From the NCBI RefSeq assembly GCF_001434095.1, contig NZ_AZDS01000002.1, forward strand, positions 124,001 to 188,000: 64,000 nt of DNA, written 5' to 3'. Shown one piece after another: positions 63,977-64,000 of this stretch. The notes under the pieces were generated by a model. It saw nothing but the letters and a program-made list of their open reading frames with translations. It did no database searches and was not told the DNA's origin. How positions within the stretch are numbered: position 1 is the stretch's first letter; each line of letters starts with the position of its first letter. This DNA comes from Fructilactobacillus fructivorans. GTDB lineage: Bacteria > Bacillota > Bacilli > Lactobacillales > Lactobacillaceae. A program made the translations under genes and the position numbers.

Positions 63977-64000
63977 ATGATTAAAGAAAGGTGAAAACTT

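Overview
The window is chromosomal DNA from a low-GC Gram-positive lactic acid bacterium, almost certainly a member of the Lactobacillaceae. The pointers are a CBS-less IMP dehydrogenase, pyruvoyl histidine decarboxylase, class 1A dihydroorotate dehydrogenase, aminopeptidase PepS, PyrR-type attenuators, a T-box leader, cre-like operators and strong GGAGG ribosome binding sites. I cannot fix the genus. No rRNA, tRNA, CRISPR array or intact insertion sequence was seen.

Layout. 1-2.8 kb: the end of an AT-rich MFS transporter, two membrane-anchored extracytoplasmic proteins and a PfpI/DJ-1 protein. 2.8-7.7 kb: divergent pyrimidine genes, pyrBC leftward and pyrD rightward, each behind its own promoter and PyrR attenuator; arginine deiminase arcA follows pyrD. 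7.7-10 kb: small and hypothetical membrane proteins and an HdeD-like protein. 10.1-11.4 kb: an AT-rich Panacea-type toxin-antitoxin pair whose putative toxin is cut by an in-frame stop. 11.5-15.8 kb: NmrA-like and MFS genes, then pepS with a GT8 glycosyltransferase.

15.8-26 kb is an aerobic respiration island: two tandem menA-like prenyltransferases, a long-chain polyprenyl diphosphate synthase, and the operon ndh-cydA-cydB-cydD-cydC. With imported haem, and naphthoate or quinone precursors made elsewhere, it would give NADH to quinone to cytochrome bd electron flow. 26.2-31.4 kb: histidine decarboxylase hdcA, then a MerR regulator facing a UvrA2-like ATPase across a MerR-type promoter with a 19-bp spacer and a perfect dyad. 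31.4-39.7 kb: acetyltransferases, an aminotransferase, an LtaS-type enzyme, a nitronate monooxygenase-like enzyme, a surface hydrolase and a MetQ-like binding protein.

39.7-44 kb is a decaying segment: a frameshifted LacI regulator, three copies of its probable operator, the remnant of a short-chain dehydrogenase, and a frameshifted OatA-like acyltransferase. 44-51.5 kb: a surface protein, guaBA, a short histidyl-tRNA synthetase, an APC antiporter and a DedA protein. 51.5-56 kb: xylulokinase with a consensus cre site, an AT-rich AbiH phage-defence gene and a ClC transporter. 56-60.7 kb: membrane proteins, a second surface hydrolase, an SDR, an Fe-S assembly-like protein, and a methionine-type T-box driving a second MetQ-like protein. 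60.8-64 kb: a LacI regulator followed by a cre-controlled operon (TIM-barrel isomerase and permease) for an unidentified carbon source, running off the right edge.

The genes most relevant to acid and energy stress are arcA, hdcA, the APC antiporter, the HdeD-like protein, the ClC exchanger and the respiratory chain. The two candidate phage-defence loci (Panacea pair, AbiH) stand out by their AT-rich composition.
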